Part shown: positions 8,136 to 16,402 of the stretch, piece by piece
Numbering within the stretch: the stretch's first letter is position 1
Layout: the number at the start of each line of letters is the position of its first letter
Source of the DNA: an actinobacterium LLX17
GTDB lineage: Bacteria > Actinomycetota > Actinomycetes > Propionibacteriales > Nocardioidaceae
Direction: 5' to 3'
DNA: 37,111 nt
Assembly (NCBI GenBank): GCA_000471045.1
Contig: KI301992.1
Span: forward strand, 824,932 to 862,042
Program-made: the position numbers and the translations under genes
Notes under the pieces: generated by a model
What the model was told of the DNA's origin: nothing
The model's input: the letters and a program-made list of their open reading frames with translations, nothing else
Database searches by the model: none

Positions 8136-9416
8136 GTGAGTTCCACCCCCGAGCGTCGTCCCGCGGCCGAGGCGCTGCGCCGTGTCCTCGACCGTCCGCT
8201 GGCGTCGTACCAGTTCGTGCTGGGCGCCGGCGCGCTCCTCGTCGGCCTGGGTCTCGTCATGGTGCTCAGCGCCAGCTCGGTGCTGGCCTACCGCATCCAC
8301 GACAACTCGTACGCGATCTTCGTCAAGCAGGGTGTCTTCGCCGTCCTGGGTCTCTTCGGCGCGTACATCGCGCTCAAGGTGCCGCTGGCCCTCGTGCGGC
8401 GGCTCGCGTTCCCGCTGCTGCTGCTGGTCACCGCGCTGGTGGTGCTGACGCTCGTGCCGGGCATCGGCGTCGAGGTCGGCGGCAACCGCAACTGGCTGCC
8501 GCTCTTCGGCGGCTTCATGCTGCAGCCGTCGGAGTTCGCCAAGCTGGCCCTCATCATCTGGATCTCGGCCCTGTACGCCGGGCGGCAGAAGGCTCTGCGC
8601 GGTCCGCACGCCGCCCGCATGATGCTGATGCCGATGGTCCTGGTCGCCGGAGCGCTCGCCGGCCTGGTCGTGCTGCAGAAGGACCTCGGCACCGCCCTGG
8701 TCCTGTTCGCCGTGACCGTGGGCCTGCTCTGGGCCGTGGGGCTCCCGACGCGGCAGATGGGCATGGTCTTCGCCGCCCTCAGCGTCGTCCTCATCTTCTT
8801 CGTGGCCACCGCCCCCCACCGCGTCTCGCGGATGCTGAACTTCCTCGACCCGATGGCCGATCCCGAGCGCGCCGGCTACCAGTCCATCCACTCGATGATG
8901 GCGCTCGCCACCGGCGGGTTCTGGGGCGTGGGCCTTGGCGGAAGCCGACAGAAGTGGGGCTCGCTGCCGAACGCGCACACCGACTTCCTCATGTCGGTCG
9001 TGGGCGAGGAGCTGGGCCTGTTCGGCACGTTCGTCGTGCTCGCGCTGTTCGTCGTGCTGGCCCTCGCCGGCGTGCGTATCGCGATGCGCACCCGAGATCC
9101 GTTCGCCCACTACGTCGCGGTCGGCATCACGATCTGGATCAGCGTCCAGGCCATCATCAACATCGGCATGGTGCTCGGCCTGCTGCCGGTCATCGGCATC
9201 CCGCTGCCGTTGATGTCCTACGGTGGCTCGAGCCTGCTCGTGACCATGGTGGCGGTGGGACTGCTGGCCAACTGTGCCCTCACCGAGCCAGGGGCACGCA
9301 AGGCCCTGCACGCCGGCCGCCCCGTGGGTCGCGCTGCCGGTCGTGCGACCACCCGTACTGCCAGCACATCGGCCCGCCGGCCCACCCGTCGGCCGGTCGC
9401 GACGAAGGGACGATGA
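8136..9416 (+). CDS. ftsW: Septal peptidoglycan polymerase FtsW (SEDS family)
   Basis: SEDS-family glycosyltransferase of 426 aa that polymerises lipid II at the septum with FtsI. GTG 8136 has GGAGG upstream (GGACGGAGGCACG). About ten hydrophobic helices start at FVLGAGALLVGLGLVMVLSA. Diagnostic stretches: LQPSEFAKLALIIW, LQKDLGTALVLF, GFWGVGLGGSRQKWGSLPNAHTDF (split here across two family motifs), VGEELGLFG and LPLMSYGGSSL. The position between murD and murG favours FtsW over the paralogue RodA. The Ala/Arg/Thr-rich cytoplasmic tail after the last helix is common in actinobacterial FtsW. Its stop overlaps the murG ATG. Confidence 0.95.
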   Translation: MSSTPERRPAAEALRRVLDRPLASYQFVLGAGALLVGLGLVMVLSASSVLAYRIHDNSYAIFVKQGVFAVLGLFGAYIALKVPLALVRRLAFPLLLLVTALVVLTLVPGIGVEVGGNRNWLPLFGGFMLQPSEFAKLALIIWISALYAGRQKALRGPHAARMMLMPMVLVAGALAGLVVLQKDLGTALVLFAVTVGLLWAVGLPTRQMGMVFAALSVVLIFFVATAPHRVSRMLNFLDPMADPERAGYQSIHSMMALATGGFWGVGLGGSRQKWGSLPNAHTDFLMSVVGEELGLFGTFVVLALFVVLALAGVRIAMRTRDPFAHYVAVGITIWISVQAIINIGMVLGLLPVIGIPLPLMSYGGSSLLVTMVAVGLLANCALTEPGARKALHAGRPVGRAAGRATTRTASTSARRPTRRPVATKGR

Positions 9417-10519
9417 CGGTGCGGGTCCTGCTCGCCGGCGGGGGTACCGCCGGCCACACGTCTCCGCTGCTCGCCACCGCCGCGGTCCTCGCGGCCGAGG
9501 GCGTCGAGATCACCTGCCTCGGCACGCCGCGTGGGCTCGAGGTCACGTTGATCCCGCAGGCGGGCTACCCGCTCGAGCTGGTCCCGCCGGTGCCGCTGCC
9601 GCGACGCCCCAACGCCGACCTCGCCAAGATGCCGGTGCGGCTGCGTCGCACCGTCAAGGCCGCGATCGAGGTCATCGACCGCGTGCAGCCCGACGTCGTC
9701 GTGGGCTTCGGCGGCTACGTCTCGGTGCCCGCCTACCTGGCCGCTCGCCGCCGCAAGGTGCCGATCGTGGTGCACGAGGGCAACGCGCGACCGGGCGTCG
9801 CCAACAAGCTCGGCGCGCGCTTCACCGAGCACGTCGCCACGAGCTTCCCCGACACCGACCTGCCGCACGCGCAGTGCCTCGGGCTGCCCATCCGGGCACA
9901 GATCTCCGGGCTCGACCGCGCCGCGCTGAGGGCCGAGGGACGCGCGCACTTCGGCCTCGACCCCGACCGCCCCACGCTGCTCGTCACCGGCGGCTCGCAG
10001 GGCGCGCGACGCATCAACCAGGCCGTCTCGGGCGCCGCCCGCGACCTCGCCGACGCCGGCATCCAGGTGCTGCACGCCGCTGGACGCACCGAGGAGGCCA
10101 CTCCCGCGCGCCGCGAGGGTGACCCGCCCTACGTCGTGGCCGACTTCATCGACCGCATCGACCTCGCGTACGCCGCGGCCGACTTCATCGTGTGCCGGGC
10201 CGGAGCCAACACCGTCACCGAGGTCGCCGTCACCGGGCTGCCGGCCGCCTTCGTGCCGCTGCCGCACGGCAACGGCGAGCAGGCGGTCAACGCCCACCCC
10301 GTCGTGCAGGCCGGCGGCGCGCTGCTGATCGACGACGCCGCCGTCACCTCCAGCTGGATCGACCAAGCAGTCATTCCGCTGCTGCTCGACGACAGCCGCC
10401 TGGCCCGCATGGGGTCGGCTGCGGCCCACGAGCTGCCGCGCGACGCCGACCGCCGGCTGGCCGACCTCGTGCTGGCCGTCGGCCGCGCGGGCGGTCCCAA
10501 GGTCGGGGCGGCCCGATGA
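9413..10519 (+). CDS. murG: UDP-GlcNAc:lipid I N-acetylglucosaminyltransferase MurG
   Basis: Peripheral membrane GT-B glycosyltransferase of 368 aa that converts lipid I to lipid II. ATG 9413 overlaps the ftsW stop. The N-terminal domain starts with LLAGGGTAGHTSPLLA (GGGTAGH at about 9-15), the lipid-I-binding glycine loop, and carries VVGFGGYVSVPAYLAA and HEGNARPGVANKLGA. The C-terminal UDP-GlcNAc domain has LLVTGGSQGARRIN and CRAGANTVTEVAVTGLPAAFVPLPH, where the acidic residue of TVTE usually contacts the sugar nucleotide. A long frame-2 extension upstream overlaps ftsW out of frame and is not coding. Confidence 0.96.
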   Translation: MTVRVLLAGGGTAGHTSPLLATAAVLAAEGVEITCLGTPRGLEVTLIPQAGYPLELVPPVPLPRRPNADLAKMPVRLRRTVKAAIEVIDRVQPDVVVGFGGYVSVPAYLAARRRKVPIVVHEGNARPGVANKLGARFTEHVATSFPDTDLPHAQCLGLPIRAQISGLDRAALRAEGRAHFGLDPDRPTLLVTGGSQGARRINQAVSGAARDLADAGIQVLHAAGRTEEATPARREGDPPYVVADFIDRIDLAYAAADFIVCRAGANTVTEVAVTGLPAAFVPLPHGNGEQAVNAHPVVQAGGALLIDDAAVTSSWIDQAVIPLLLDDSRLARMGSAAAHELPRDADRRLADLVLAVGRAGGPKVGAAR

Positions 10520-11973
10520 GGCTTCCCGTGCCGGCCGACATCGTGCCGGCCGACCAGCTCGGCCACGTCCATCTGATCGGCGTCGGCGGCGCCGGCCTCT
10601 CGGCGATCGCCCGCCTCATGGCGCAGCGCGGTCTCACCGTCAGCGGCAGCGACCAGGCCGACTCCCCGGTGCTGCGGGCCCTCGCTGCCGAGGGCGTGCG
10701 CACCCACGTGGGCCATGCGGCCGCCAACCTCGCGGGCGTCGACACCGTCATCGCCTCCACCGCAGTACGTGACGACAACCCCGAGATCGTCGAGGCCCAG
10801 CGGCTCGGCCTGCGGCTCTGGCCACGGTCCGCCGGTCTCGCCTCCTTGATGACCGACCGGCGCACGCTGGCCGTCGCCGGAACACACGGCAAGACCACCA
10901 CCACCGCCATGCTCACCTGCGCGCTGCTCGGCGCCGGGCAGGACCCGACGTTCGCGATCGGGGCCGAGGTCGCCGGACTCGGCACCAACGCCCGGGCGGG
11001 CGCCAGCGACCTGCTGGTCGTCGAGGCCGACGAGTCCGACGGCGCCTTCCTCGTCTACCACCCGGCGGGCGCCGTGGTCACCAACGTCGACGCCGACCAC
11101 CTCGACACCTGGGGGACCGAGGAGGCCTACGCGGCGGCCTTCGACGAGTTCATCGGCACCGTCGGCGAGTTCGTCGTGCTGGCAGCCGACGACCCGGGCG
11201 CCGCCGCTCTGATCGATTCGGCGACCGGCCGTGGGCTGCGCGTGATCACGACGACCTTCGCCGACCCCACTGCTCCAACCCATTCAGCCGAGACCACGTG
11301 GCGGGGGAGCGACCTCGACGTCAGCGCCGACGGCACCCGCTTCACCGCCGACGGGCCGGGCGACATCCGCGTTCCCGTCCGGCTCGCGGTCGTCGGAGCC
11401 CACTACGCACAGGACGCGCTCCTGGCGCTGGCCGCCGGGCACCACCTCGGTGCTGATCCCGACGCACTGGCCGAGGGCCTGGGCAGCTACACCGGTGCTC
11501 AGCGCCGCATGCAGCACCTGGGCGAGGCCGGTGGCGTCCGGGTCTACGACTCCTACGCGCACCACCCCACCGAGATTCGCGCCGACCTCGCCGCGGCCAG
11601 GTCTGTCGCCGGGGCCGACCGGCTCGTCGTCGCCTACCAGCCGCACCTCGTCAGCCGCACCAGGCTGTTCGGCACGCAGATGGGGGAGGCCCTGTCGTCG
11701 GCCGACCTCGTCGTGGTCGTCGATCTCTACCTCGCCCGCGAGGAGCCCGACCCCGAGGTCACGGCCGCCCTCGTGCTCGATGCCGTCGTCGGACCCCGCG
11801 CCGAGGCCGGCGGACCGATCGAGTCCGCGCACACGACGCTGCTCGAGCTCCTGGAGCCGGGTGACCTGCTGCTGACCCTCGGCGCGGGCGACATCACCGA
11901 GGTGGGGCCTCGCGTGCTGGCCGCCCTCGGGGGTGGGCCAGACCGGCGGTCGAACGAGCGAGGCGATGGCTGA
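10516..11973 (+). CDS. murC: UDP-MurNAc:L-alanine ligase MurC
   Basis: First of the four Mur ligases, adding L-Ala to UDP-MurNAc; 485 aa. ATG 10516 overlaps the murG stop. N-terminal Rossmann motif HLIGVGGAGLSAIARLM (about 19-35). The central domain has P-loop GTHGKTT (122-128), VEADESDGAF and NVDADHLDTWGT. The C-terminal domain has YDSYAHHPTEI and the YQPHLVSRTRLF segment typical of MurC. The family-typical order murG-murC-ftsQ is kept, without the ddlB found in many proteobacteria. The end overlaps the ftsQ start by a few nt. Confidence 0.96.
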   Translation: MRLPVPADIVPADQLGHVHLIGVGGAGLSAIARLMAQRGLTVSGSDQADSPVLRALAAEGVRTHVGHAAANLAGVDTVIASTAVRDDNPEIVEAQRLGLRLWPRSAGLASLMTDRRTLAVAGTHGKTTTTAMLTCALLGAGQDPTFAIGAEVAGLGTNARAGASDLLVVEADESDGAFLVYHPAGAVVTNVDADHLDTWGTEEAYAAAFDEFIGTVGEFVVLAADDPGAAALIDSATGRGLRVITTTFADPTAPTHSAETTWRGSDLDVSADGTRFTADGPGDIRVPVRLAVVGAHYAQDALLALAAGHHLGADPDALAEGLGSYTGAQRRMQHLGEAGGVRVYDSYAHHPTEIRADLAAARSVAGADRLVVAYQPHLVSRTRLFGTQMGEALSSADLVVVVDLYLAREEPDPEVTAALVLDAVVGPRAEAGGPIESAHTTLLELLEPGDLLLTLGAGDITEVGPRVLAALGGGPDRRSNERGDG

Positions 11974-12706
11974 CCGGGGCCGTCCCGCCAGCCCCTTCGC
12001 GCAGCGACGCCGCGGACAGCGTCGTCGGTCCGTGGTCCGGGTGCTCGTGGGACTGCTGGTGGTCGCCGTGCTGGCCGGTGGCGTGTACGTGGTCACGTTC
12101 TCCGACCTGCTCGCGGCTCGCTCGGTCGAGGTCGAGGGTCTGTCCACCCTGACGAAGACCGAGGTCGAGGCAGCGGCCGCCGTGCCGCTCGGCACACCCC
12201 TGGCGCGGCTCGACCTCGAGGCCGTCGAGTCCAGGGTGCGCAGCCTGCCGCGGGTCGAGAGCGTCGAGGCGTCCCGCTCGTGGCCGCGCACGGTCTCGCT
12301 GCGGGTGGTCGAGCGCACTGCCGTCGCCTGGATCGACATCGGGGGACAGATACGGGGCGTCGATCGCTTCGGTGCCGACTTCCGCAGCTACGACGAGCCG
12401 CCGCCCCTGACCGAGATCCGCGTCGCGACCACCGATCCTCGCCGGCGGCAGCAGTCGCTGGAGGGACTCGGCTCGGTGCTGTCGGTCATGCGGGCCGAGA
12501 ACCAGGCGCTGGTCGACCGCATCGCGTTCGGGACGGCCGAGAGCCAGGACTCGTTGACGTTCCAGCTGACCGACGGGCGCACCGTGCGGTGGGGCAACTT
12601 CGAGAAGACGGAGGAGAAGATCGCCGTGCTGACGGCGCTCCTCGCCAGCGTCGACGCGAGCCAGTACGACGTCAGCGCCCCGGAGCAGCCCACCACCAAG
12701 GCCTGA
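11966..12706 (+). CDS. ftsQ: Cell division protein FtsQ
   Basis: Bitopic divisome protein of 246 aa from ATG 11966. A basic N-terminus (FAQRRRGQRRRSVVR) and one membrane helix (about 24-43) precede an extracytoplasmic POTRA domain (SVEVEGLSTLTKTEVEAAA, about 53-120) and a beta domain ending near DVSAPEQP. In well-studied bacteria FtsQ links FtsL/FtsB to the divisome. GTG 11933 is an alternative start adding 11 residues. ATG 11966 is preferred for its overlap with the murC stop and a modest purine-rich GAGCGAGG, though that spacing is short. Like most FtsQ it is recognised by architecture and position more than by invariant residues. Confidence 0.92.
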   Translation: MADRGRPASPFAQRRRGQRRRSVVRVLVGLLVVAVLAGGVYVVTFSDLLAARSVEVEGLSTLTKTEVEAAAAVPLGTPLARLDLEAVESRVRSLPRVESVEASRSWPRTVSLRVVERTAVAWIDIGGQIRGVDRFGADFRSYDEPPPLTEIRVATTDPRRRQQSLEGLGSVLSVMRAENQALVDRIAFGTAESQDSLTFQLTDGRTVRWGNFEKTEEKIAVLTALLASVDASQYDVSAPEQPTTKA

Positions 12707-12711
12707 GACGC

Positions 12712-12729
12712 CCCGGCGGGGGCGCCGGG
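12712..12729 (+). terminator. GC-rich hairpin after ftsQ
   Basis: CCCGGCG (12712-12718), a GGGG loop and CGCCGGG (12723-12729) form a perfect 7-bp stem starting 6 nt after the ftsQ stop. No T-tract follows. It may attenuate read-through from ftsQ into ftsZ, or slow mRNA decay; the sequence does not decide. Confidence 0.4.
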
Positions 12730-12730
12730 C

Positions 12731-12766
12731 CGTGGGCGGCAGATCAGGCCTGGCGTGGGCGGCAGA
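12731..12766 (+). repeat. 13-bp direct repeat upstream of ftsZ
   Basis: CGTGGGCGGCAGA occurs at 12731-12743 and again, identical, at 12754-12766, 23 bp apart start to start, or about two helical turns. The copies lie between the ftsQ hairpin and the ftsZ promoter region. They could bind a regulator cooperatively, or be a chance local duplication in GC-rich spacer. I do not recognise the motif. Confidence 0.55.
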
Positions 12767-12828
12767 ATCGGTACGGCGTGTCGGCCCGGGTCGGGCGCGC
12801 CGCGCCGCGTACCGTCGTCCTGACGGGG

Positions 12829-12865
12829 TTGACATAACTATAACTCTCCACCAGAGGGTTACGGT
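12829..12865 (+). promoter_or_regulatory. ftsZ promoter region with a palindromic operator
   Basis: A TTGACA hexamer (12829-12834) is followed by an imperfect inverted repeat, TAACTCTC (12841-12848) and GAGGGTTA (12854-12861), 7 of 8 pairs with a 5-nt spacer. TACGGT (12860-12865) is a possible -10 but lies 25 nt after TTGACA, so the core promoter is unclear. In Corynebacterium a MerR-type activator (FtsR) acts on ftsZ. A palindrome inside a long spacer would suit such an activator, but I cannot confirm that the motif is the same. Confidence 0.5.
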
Positions 12866-12932
12866 TCAGCCCCCGACCTGACCACGACCATCAGCTGTCG
12901 CAGTACGTCGACGCACTTCGGAAGGACACACC

Positions 12933-14087
12933 ATGGCGGTCCAGAACTACCTCGCCGTGATCAAGGTCGTCGGCATCGGTGGCGGTGGAGTCAACGCCGT
13001 CAACCGGATGATCGAGGTCGGGCTGAAGGGTGTCGAGTTCATCGCGATCAACACCGACGCCCAGGCACTCCTCATGAGCGACGCCGACGTCAAGCTCGAC
13101 GTCGGTCGCGACTCCACCCGCGGCCTCGGCGCCGGCGCCAACCCCGAGATCGGCAAGCGCGCCGCCGAGGACCACGCGGAGGAGATCGAGGCCGCCATCA
13201 AGGGCGCCGACATGGTCTTCGTGACGGCCGGCGAGGGCGGCGGCACCGGAACCGGTGGCGCGCCCGTCGTGGCCCGCATCGCCCGCTCGCTCGGCGCGCT
13301 GACCATCGGCGTCGTGACGCGCCCGTTCAAGTTCGAGGGTCGCAACCGCTCCGGCCAGGCCGACGCCGGCATCCAGGCGCTGCGCGAGGAGGTCGACACC
13401 CTCATCGTCATCCCGAACGACCGCCTGCTGTCGATCAGCGACCCCAACGTGAGCCTGCTCGACTCCTTCCGCCAGGCCGACCAGGTGCTGCACCAGGGCG
13501 TCTCGGGCATCACCGACCTCATCACGACGCCCGGCCTGATCAACCTCGACTTCGCCGACGTCAAGTCGGTCATGTCCGACGCGGGCTCGGCGCTCATGGG
13601 CATCGGGTCGGCACGCGGTGAGTCGCGCGCGGCCGTCGCCGCCGAGATGGCCGTCTCCAGCCCGCTGCTCGAGGCGTCCATCGAGGGTGCCCGTGGCGTG
13701 CTGCTGTCGATCGCCGGTGGTTCCGACCTGGGTCTGTTCGAGATCAACGAGGCTGCCGGTCTGGTCAGCGATGCGGTGCATCCCGAGGCCAACATCATCT
13801 TCGGTGCCGTCATCGACGACGCCCTGGGCGACGAGGTGCGGGTCACCGTCATCGCGGCCGGGTTCGACGGTGGCGAGCCGAAGGTGCGCGAGACGGGCCA
13901 GCCCGCCCTGCTGCGCGACGCCGGCAAGGAGTCCGAGCCGGTCGCGGCGGCCCAGCCCGCTGCCGCGCCTCCCACACCGCCGTCGGCGTCCGACTACCTC
14001 AAGCCCGACCCGCACCTCGACGGTCCGGTCGAGCCGGTCGAGGTCGGGTACGACGACGACCTCGACGTCCCCGACTTCCTGCGCTGA
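12933..14087 (+). CDS. ftsZ: Cell division GTPase FtsZ
   Basis: Tubulin homologue of 384 aa that forms the Z ring. ATG 12933 has GGAAGGA (12920-12926) 6 nt upstream. The N-terminal GTP-binding domain has [16 protein letters not shown] and the tubulin signature GGGTGTG (102-108). The T7 synergy loop NLDFAD (204-209) supplies the acidic residues that activate GTP hydrolysis in the neighbouring subunit. A low-complexity linker (about 325-372) leads to the conserved C-terminal peptide DVPDFLR, the docking site for SepF and other partners; sepF lies 1.5 kb downstream. pgeF starts on the next base after the stop. Confidence 0.98.
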   Translation: MAVQNYLAVIKVVGIGGGGVNAVNRMIEVGLKGVEFIAINTDAQALLMSDADVKLDVGRDSTRGLGAGANPEIGKRAAEDHAEEIEAAIKGADMVFVTAGEGGGTGTGGAPVVARIARSLGALTIGVVTRPFKFEGRNRSGQADAGIQALREEVDTLIVIPNDRLLSISDPNVSLLDSFRQADQVLHQGVSGITDLITTPGLINLDFADVKSVMSDAGSALMGIGSARGESRAAVAAEMAVSSPLLEASIEGARGVLLSIAGGSDLGLFEINEAAGLVSDAVHPEANIIFGAVIDDALGDEVRVTVIAAGFDGGEPKVRETGQPALLRDAGKESEPVAAAQPAAAPPTPPSASDYLKPDPHLDGPVEPVEVGYDDDLDVPDFLR

Positions 14088-14774
14088 GTGTTCGTCCACC
14101 GCACGGAGCTGCGGGTCGGTGACGGACAGGTCGAGGTCGCGTTCACCGACGCGTCGACCGACCTGACCGTCCCCGCGGACCTCGCGCGGGTCGCCGCCGA
14201 CCTGGGCGTCGACGAGCTGCGTGTCATGCACCAGGTGCACGGCCGCACCGTGGTCGGTCTGGACGAGGCGCTGCCGCTCGGGTCCACGCCCGACGACGCC
14301 GGCCTGCCCGACGCCGATGCGATCGTCATCGACCGTCCTGGTGCTGCCACCGCACGAGCCGCGGACTGCGTGCCCGTGGCGCTGGTTGATCTGGAGGCGC
14401 CTCGCGCCGCCGTGGTGCACAGCGGGCGGGTGGGTCTCGTCGCCGGCGTGGTCCCGGCCGCGGTCGAGGCCCTGCGTCGCGGCGGGTCCGCGACCCTGCG
14501 CGCCTACGTCGGTCCCCGCGCCTGCGGGCAGTGCTACGAGGTGCCGCAGCAGATGACCGACGACGTCGCCGCCGTCGCTCCCGCCGCGCGCAGCACCACC
14601 TCGTGGGGCACCCCCGCGCTCGACGTGGGGGCCGGCGTCATCGAGCAGCTGCAGGCGGCCGGTGTCGAGGTCGTCGACCTCGGCGGTTGCACGATCGAGG
14701 ACGAGAGCCTCCACTCCTACCGCCGCCAGGGCGACGAGTCCGGCCGACAGGGTGTCGTGGTGGTGGTCCGATGA
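14088..14774 (+). CDS. pgeF: Peptidoglycan editing factor PgeF (YfiH/DUF152 laccase domain)
   Basis: Protein of 228 aa of the YfiH/YlmD family. Members have been described as polyphenol oxidases and purine nucleosidases; E. coli PgeF removes wrongly incorporated L-Ser from peptidoglycan precursors. The zinc and active-site triad is visible: H51 (MHQVHG), C94 (RAADCVPV) and H111 (VVHSGR, where the family usually has HAGW). YVGPRACGQCYEVP and the CTIEDESLHSYRRQGDESGRQ segment (read with its neighbours) match the family's C-terminal half. GTG 14088 directly follows the ftsZ TGA, so translation is almost certainly coupled. The setting among cell-wall genes supports the editing role; enzymatic specificity is inferred. 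Confidence 0.9.
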   Translation: MFVHRTELRVGDGQVEVAFTDASTDLTVPADLARVAADLGVDELRVMHQVHGRTVVGLDEALPLGSTPDDAGLPDADAIVIDRPGAATARAADCVPVALVDLEAPRAAVVHSGRVGLVAGVVPAAVEALRRGGSATLRAYVGPRACGQCYEVPQQMTDDVAAVAPAARSTTSWGTPALDVGAGVIEQLQAAGVEVVDLGGCTIEDESLHSYRRQGDESGRQGVVVVVR

Positions 14775-15514
14775 GTGAGGCCGAGCGTCGCCAGCAACTT
14801 GCGCATGCGCTCGCTGCCGTCGAGGAGCGCATCGCTGCGGCGTGTGACTCTGCCGGTCGGTCGCGCGACGAGATCACGCTGATCGCGGTCACCAAGACCT
14901 ACCCGGCCAGCGACGTCCTGCACCTGGTCGACCTGGGTGTGAGTGATGTGGGCGAGAACCGGCACCCCGAGGCGGGCGAGAAGGCGGTCGACGTGGGGGA
15001 GGCGCTCCGTGCTCGCGAGCAGGCTGGCGCCGGTCTGCGCTGGCACTTCCTCGGCGCCCTGCAGACCAACAAGGCCGGAGCGGTCGCCCGGTACGCCGAC
15101 GTGGTGCACAGTGTCGACCGTCCCAAGCTGGTCGGTTCACTGTCGCGAGGAGCCGTGGCGGCCGAGCGCACGCTCACGGCCCTGCTGCAGGTCGACCTCG
15201 GGCCCGAGCTGGGACGACCGTCCGACGGACGCTCGGGCGCCGAGCCCGACGACATCGCCGCCCTCGCCGAGGCGGTCGCAGCGGCCGAAGGGCTCGAGCT
15301 GGGTGGTGTCATGACCGTGGCCCCGCTCGACGTCGATCCCGCCCGAGCCTTCGACCGGCTCGCCGAGGTGGCCGCGCGGCTGCAGGCCGACCACCCGGAC
15401 GCCCGCACCGTCTCGGCCGGGATGAGTGCCGACCTCGAGCAGGCGGTGGCCGCCGGCGCGACACACCTGCGTGTCGGGCGCGCCATCCTCGGAGATCGAC
15501 CTCCACTCCGCTAA
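14771..15514 (+). CDS. yggS: PLP-binding homeostasis protein YggS/YBL036C (PLPBP)
   Basis: Protein of 247 aa with the alanine-racemase N-terminal (fold III) barrel but without the second domain of true racemases. It binds pyridoxal phosphate and buffers B6 vitamers and amino-acid pools. The PLP lysine is K42 in LIAVTKTYPAS. VGENRHPEAGEK, HFLGALQTNKAG, LGGVMTVAP and SAGMSADLEQAVAAGATHLRVGRAILG are family landmarks; the family more often has ENYVQE and MGM in the second and fourth. ATG 14771 overlaps the pgeF stop. Linkage between ftsZ and sepF is conserved across Gram-positive bacteria. Confidence 0.94.
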   Translation: MSEAERRQQLAHALAAVEERIAAACDSAGRSRDEITLIAVTKTYPASDVLHLVDLGVSDVGENRHPEAGEKAVDVGEALRAREQAGAGLRWHFLGALQTNKAGAVARYADVVHSVDRPKLVGSLSRGAVAAERTLTALLQVDLGPELGRPSDGRSGAEPDDIAALAEAVAAAEGLELGGVMTVAPLDVDPARAFDRLAEVAARLQADHPDARTVSAGMSADLEQAVAAGATHLRVGRAILGDRPPLR

Positions 15515-15517
15515 TCT
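15512..15517 (+). promoter_or_regulatory. Possible -10 for sepF
   Basis: TAATCT overlaps the yggS stop codon and would start an RNA about 50 nt before sepF. No clear -35 is visible, so this is only a candidate. Confidence 0.3.
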
Positions 15518-15574
15518 CATGAGTGTGATTCCGCACCCGGGCTCACGCCGACCACGCTGAATCAAGGGGCAACC

Positions 15575-16039
15575 ATGGCTGGCGCAATGCGAAAGATGGG
15601 CGAGTACCTCGGTCTCGTCGAGCAGGCCGACTTCGACGACGCCTACGACGAGGACCCCGCACCCGCGCGTGAGAGCCGCACCCCGGCCGTCGTGCGTCCT
15701 GCCACGGTCGCGAGCATCGACGAGCGCCGCCGTCCGGTCAGCCGTGCCGCGGCCGGTGACGTCTCCCGCATCGAGACCGTCACGCCCCGCACCTACAACG
15801 ACGCCCGCGTCGTCGGCGAGAACTTCCGCAGCGGCGTGCCGGTCATCATGAACCTGTCCGAGATCGAGGACGACGACGCCAAGCGCCTCGTCGACTTCGC
15901 TGCCGGCCTGGTCTTCGGTGTGCACGGCTCGATCAACCGCGTCACCGCCAAGGTCTTCCTGCTCACGCCGGAGAACGTGCTCGTCTCCGACGAGGACAAG
16001 CAGCGCATCGCCGGCGGCGGCTTCTACGACCAGACCTGA
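15575..16039 (+). CDS. sepF: Z-ring anchoring protein SepF
   Basis: Protein of 154 aa. The N-terminus (MAGAMRKMGEYLGLVE) is the amphipathic membrane-binding helix, followed by an acidic, then Pro/Arg-containing linker (about 20-75). The C-terminal SepF fold starts at TVTPRTYNDARVVGENFRSG and contains VIMNLSEIEDDDAKRLVDFAAGLVFGVHG and VFLLTPENVLV (two separate stretches). In actinobacteria, which lack FtsA, SepF tethers the FtsZ C-terminal peptide to the membrane; the DVPDFLR tail of FtsZ here is the expected partner. ATG 15575 has AAGGGG about 7 nt upstream. Confidence 0.96.
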   Translation: MAGAMRKMGEYLGLVEQADFDDAYDEDPAPARESRTPAVVRPATVASIDERRRPVSRAAAGDVSRIETVTPRTYNDARVVGENFRSGVPVIMNLSEIEDDDAKRLVDFAAGLVFGVHGSINRVTAKVFLLTPENVLVSDEDKQRIAGGGFYDQT

Positions 16040-16042
16040 TTG

Positions 16043-16333
16043 ATGTCTGAGGTCGCCTCTGTCATCCGGCTCGTCTTCTGGATCGCGATCGTCATCCTGC
16101 TGGCCCGTTTCGTCATCGACTGGGTGCAGCTCCTGGCCCGGGGCTGGCGTCCGCGCGGCTGGGTGGCGGTGCTCTGTGAAGGCATCTACGCCGTCACCGA
16201 CCCTCCGTTGCGGGCCATCCGCCGGGTCATCCCGCCGTTGCGGCTCGGCCAGGTCGCCCTCGACCTGTCGCCGCTGATCCTGCTGATCGGCCTGCAGATC
16301 CTCATGAACATCCTGCTCGTCATCGTTGAATGA
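16043..16333 (+). CDS. YggT-family small membrane protein
   Basis: Protein of 96 aa with two hydrophobic segments, about residues 5-30 (VIRLVFWIAIVILLARFVIDW) without its last residue shared by the loop, and about 73-95 at the C-terminus. The connecting loop carries YAVTDPPLRAIRRVIPPLR, the YggT family signature. The function is not firmly known; linkage to sepF and divIVA suggests a role at the division site or pole. ATG 16043 is 3 nt after the sepF stop; a TTG directly before it is less likely. There is no Shine-Dalgarno of its own, so expression is probably coupled to sepF. Confidence 0.9.
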   Translation: MSEVASVIRLVFWIAIVILLARFVIDWVQLLARGWRPRGWVAVLCEGIYAVTDPPLRAIRRVIPPLRLGQVALDLSPLILLIGLQILMNILLVIVE

Positions 16334-16337
16334 CGCG

Positions 16338-16350
16338 CGAATGACATTCG
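16338..16350. promoter_or_regulatory. 13-bp palindrome between yggT and divIVA
   Basis: CGAATG-A-CATTCG is a perfect palindrome with a single-base centre, 4 nt after the yggT stop and about 50 bp before the divIVA -10. It is operator-like; the cognate regulator is unknown. Confidence 0.4.
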
Positions 16351-16402
16351 TGGCGGTTCGCGTGGGGCGCCTGTGGCACGTGGGACACCGGACCGAGTAC
16401 CG

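Noticed and set aside
7928..9412. N-terminal extension of the murG frame through ftsW
   Set aside because: Arg/Ala/Gly-rich out-of-frame reading; MurG begins at ATG 9413 with its glycine-rich loop.
12280..12837. 185-codon plus-strand frame across the ftsQ end and spacer
   Set aside because: Overlaps ftsQ out of frame, Arg/Gly-rich, no ribosome-binding site.
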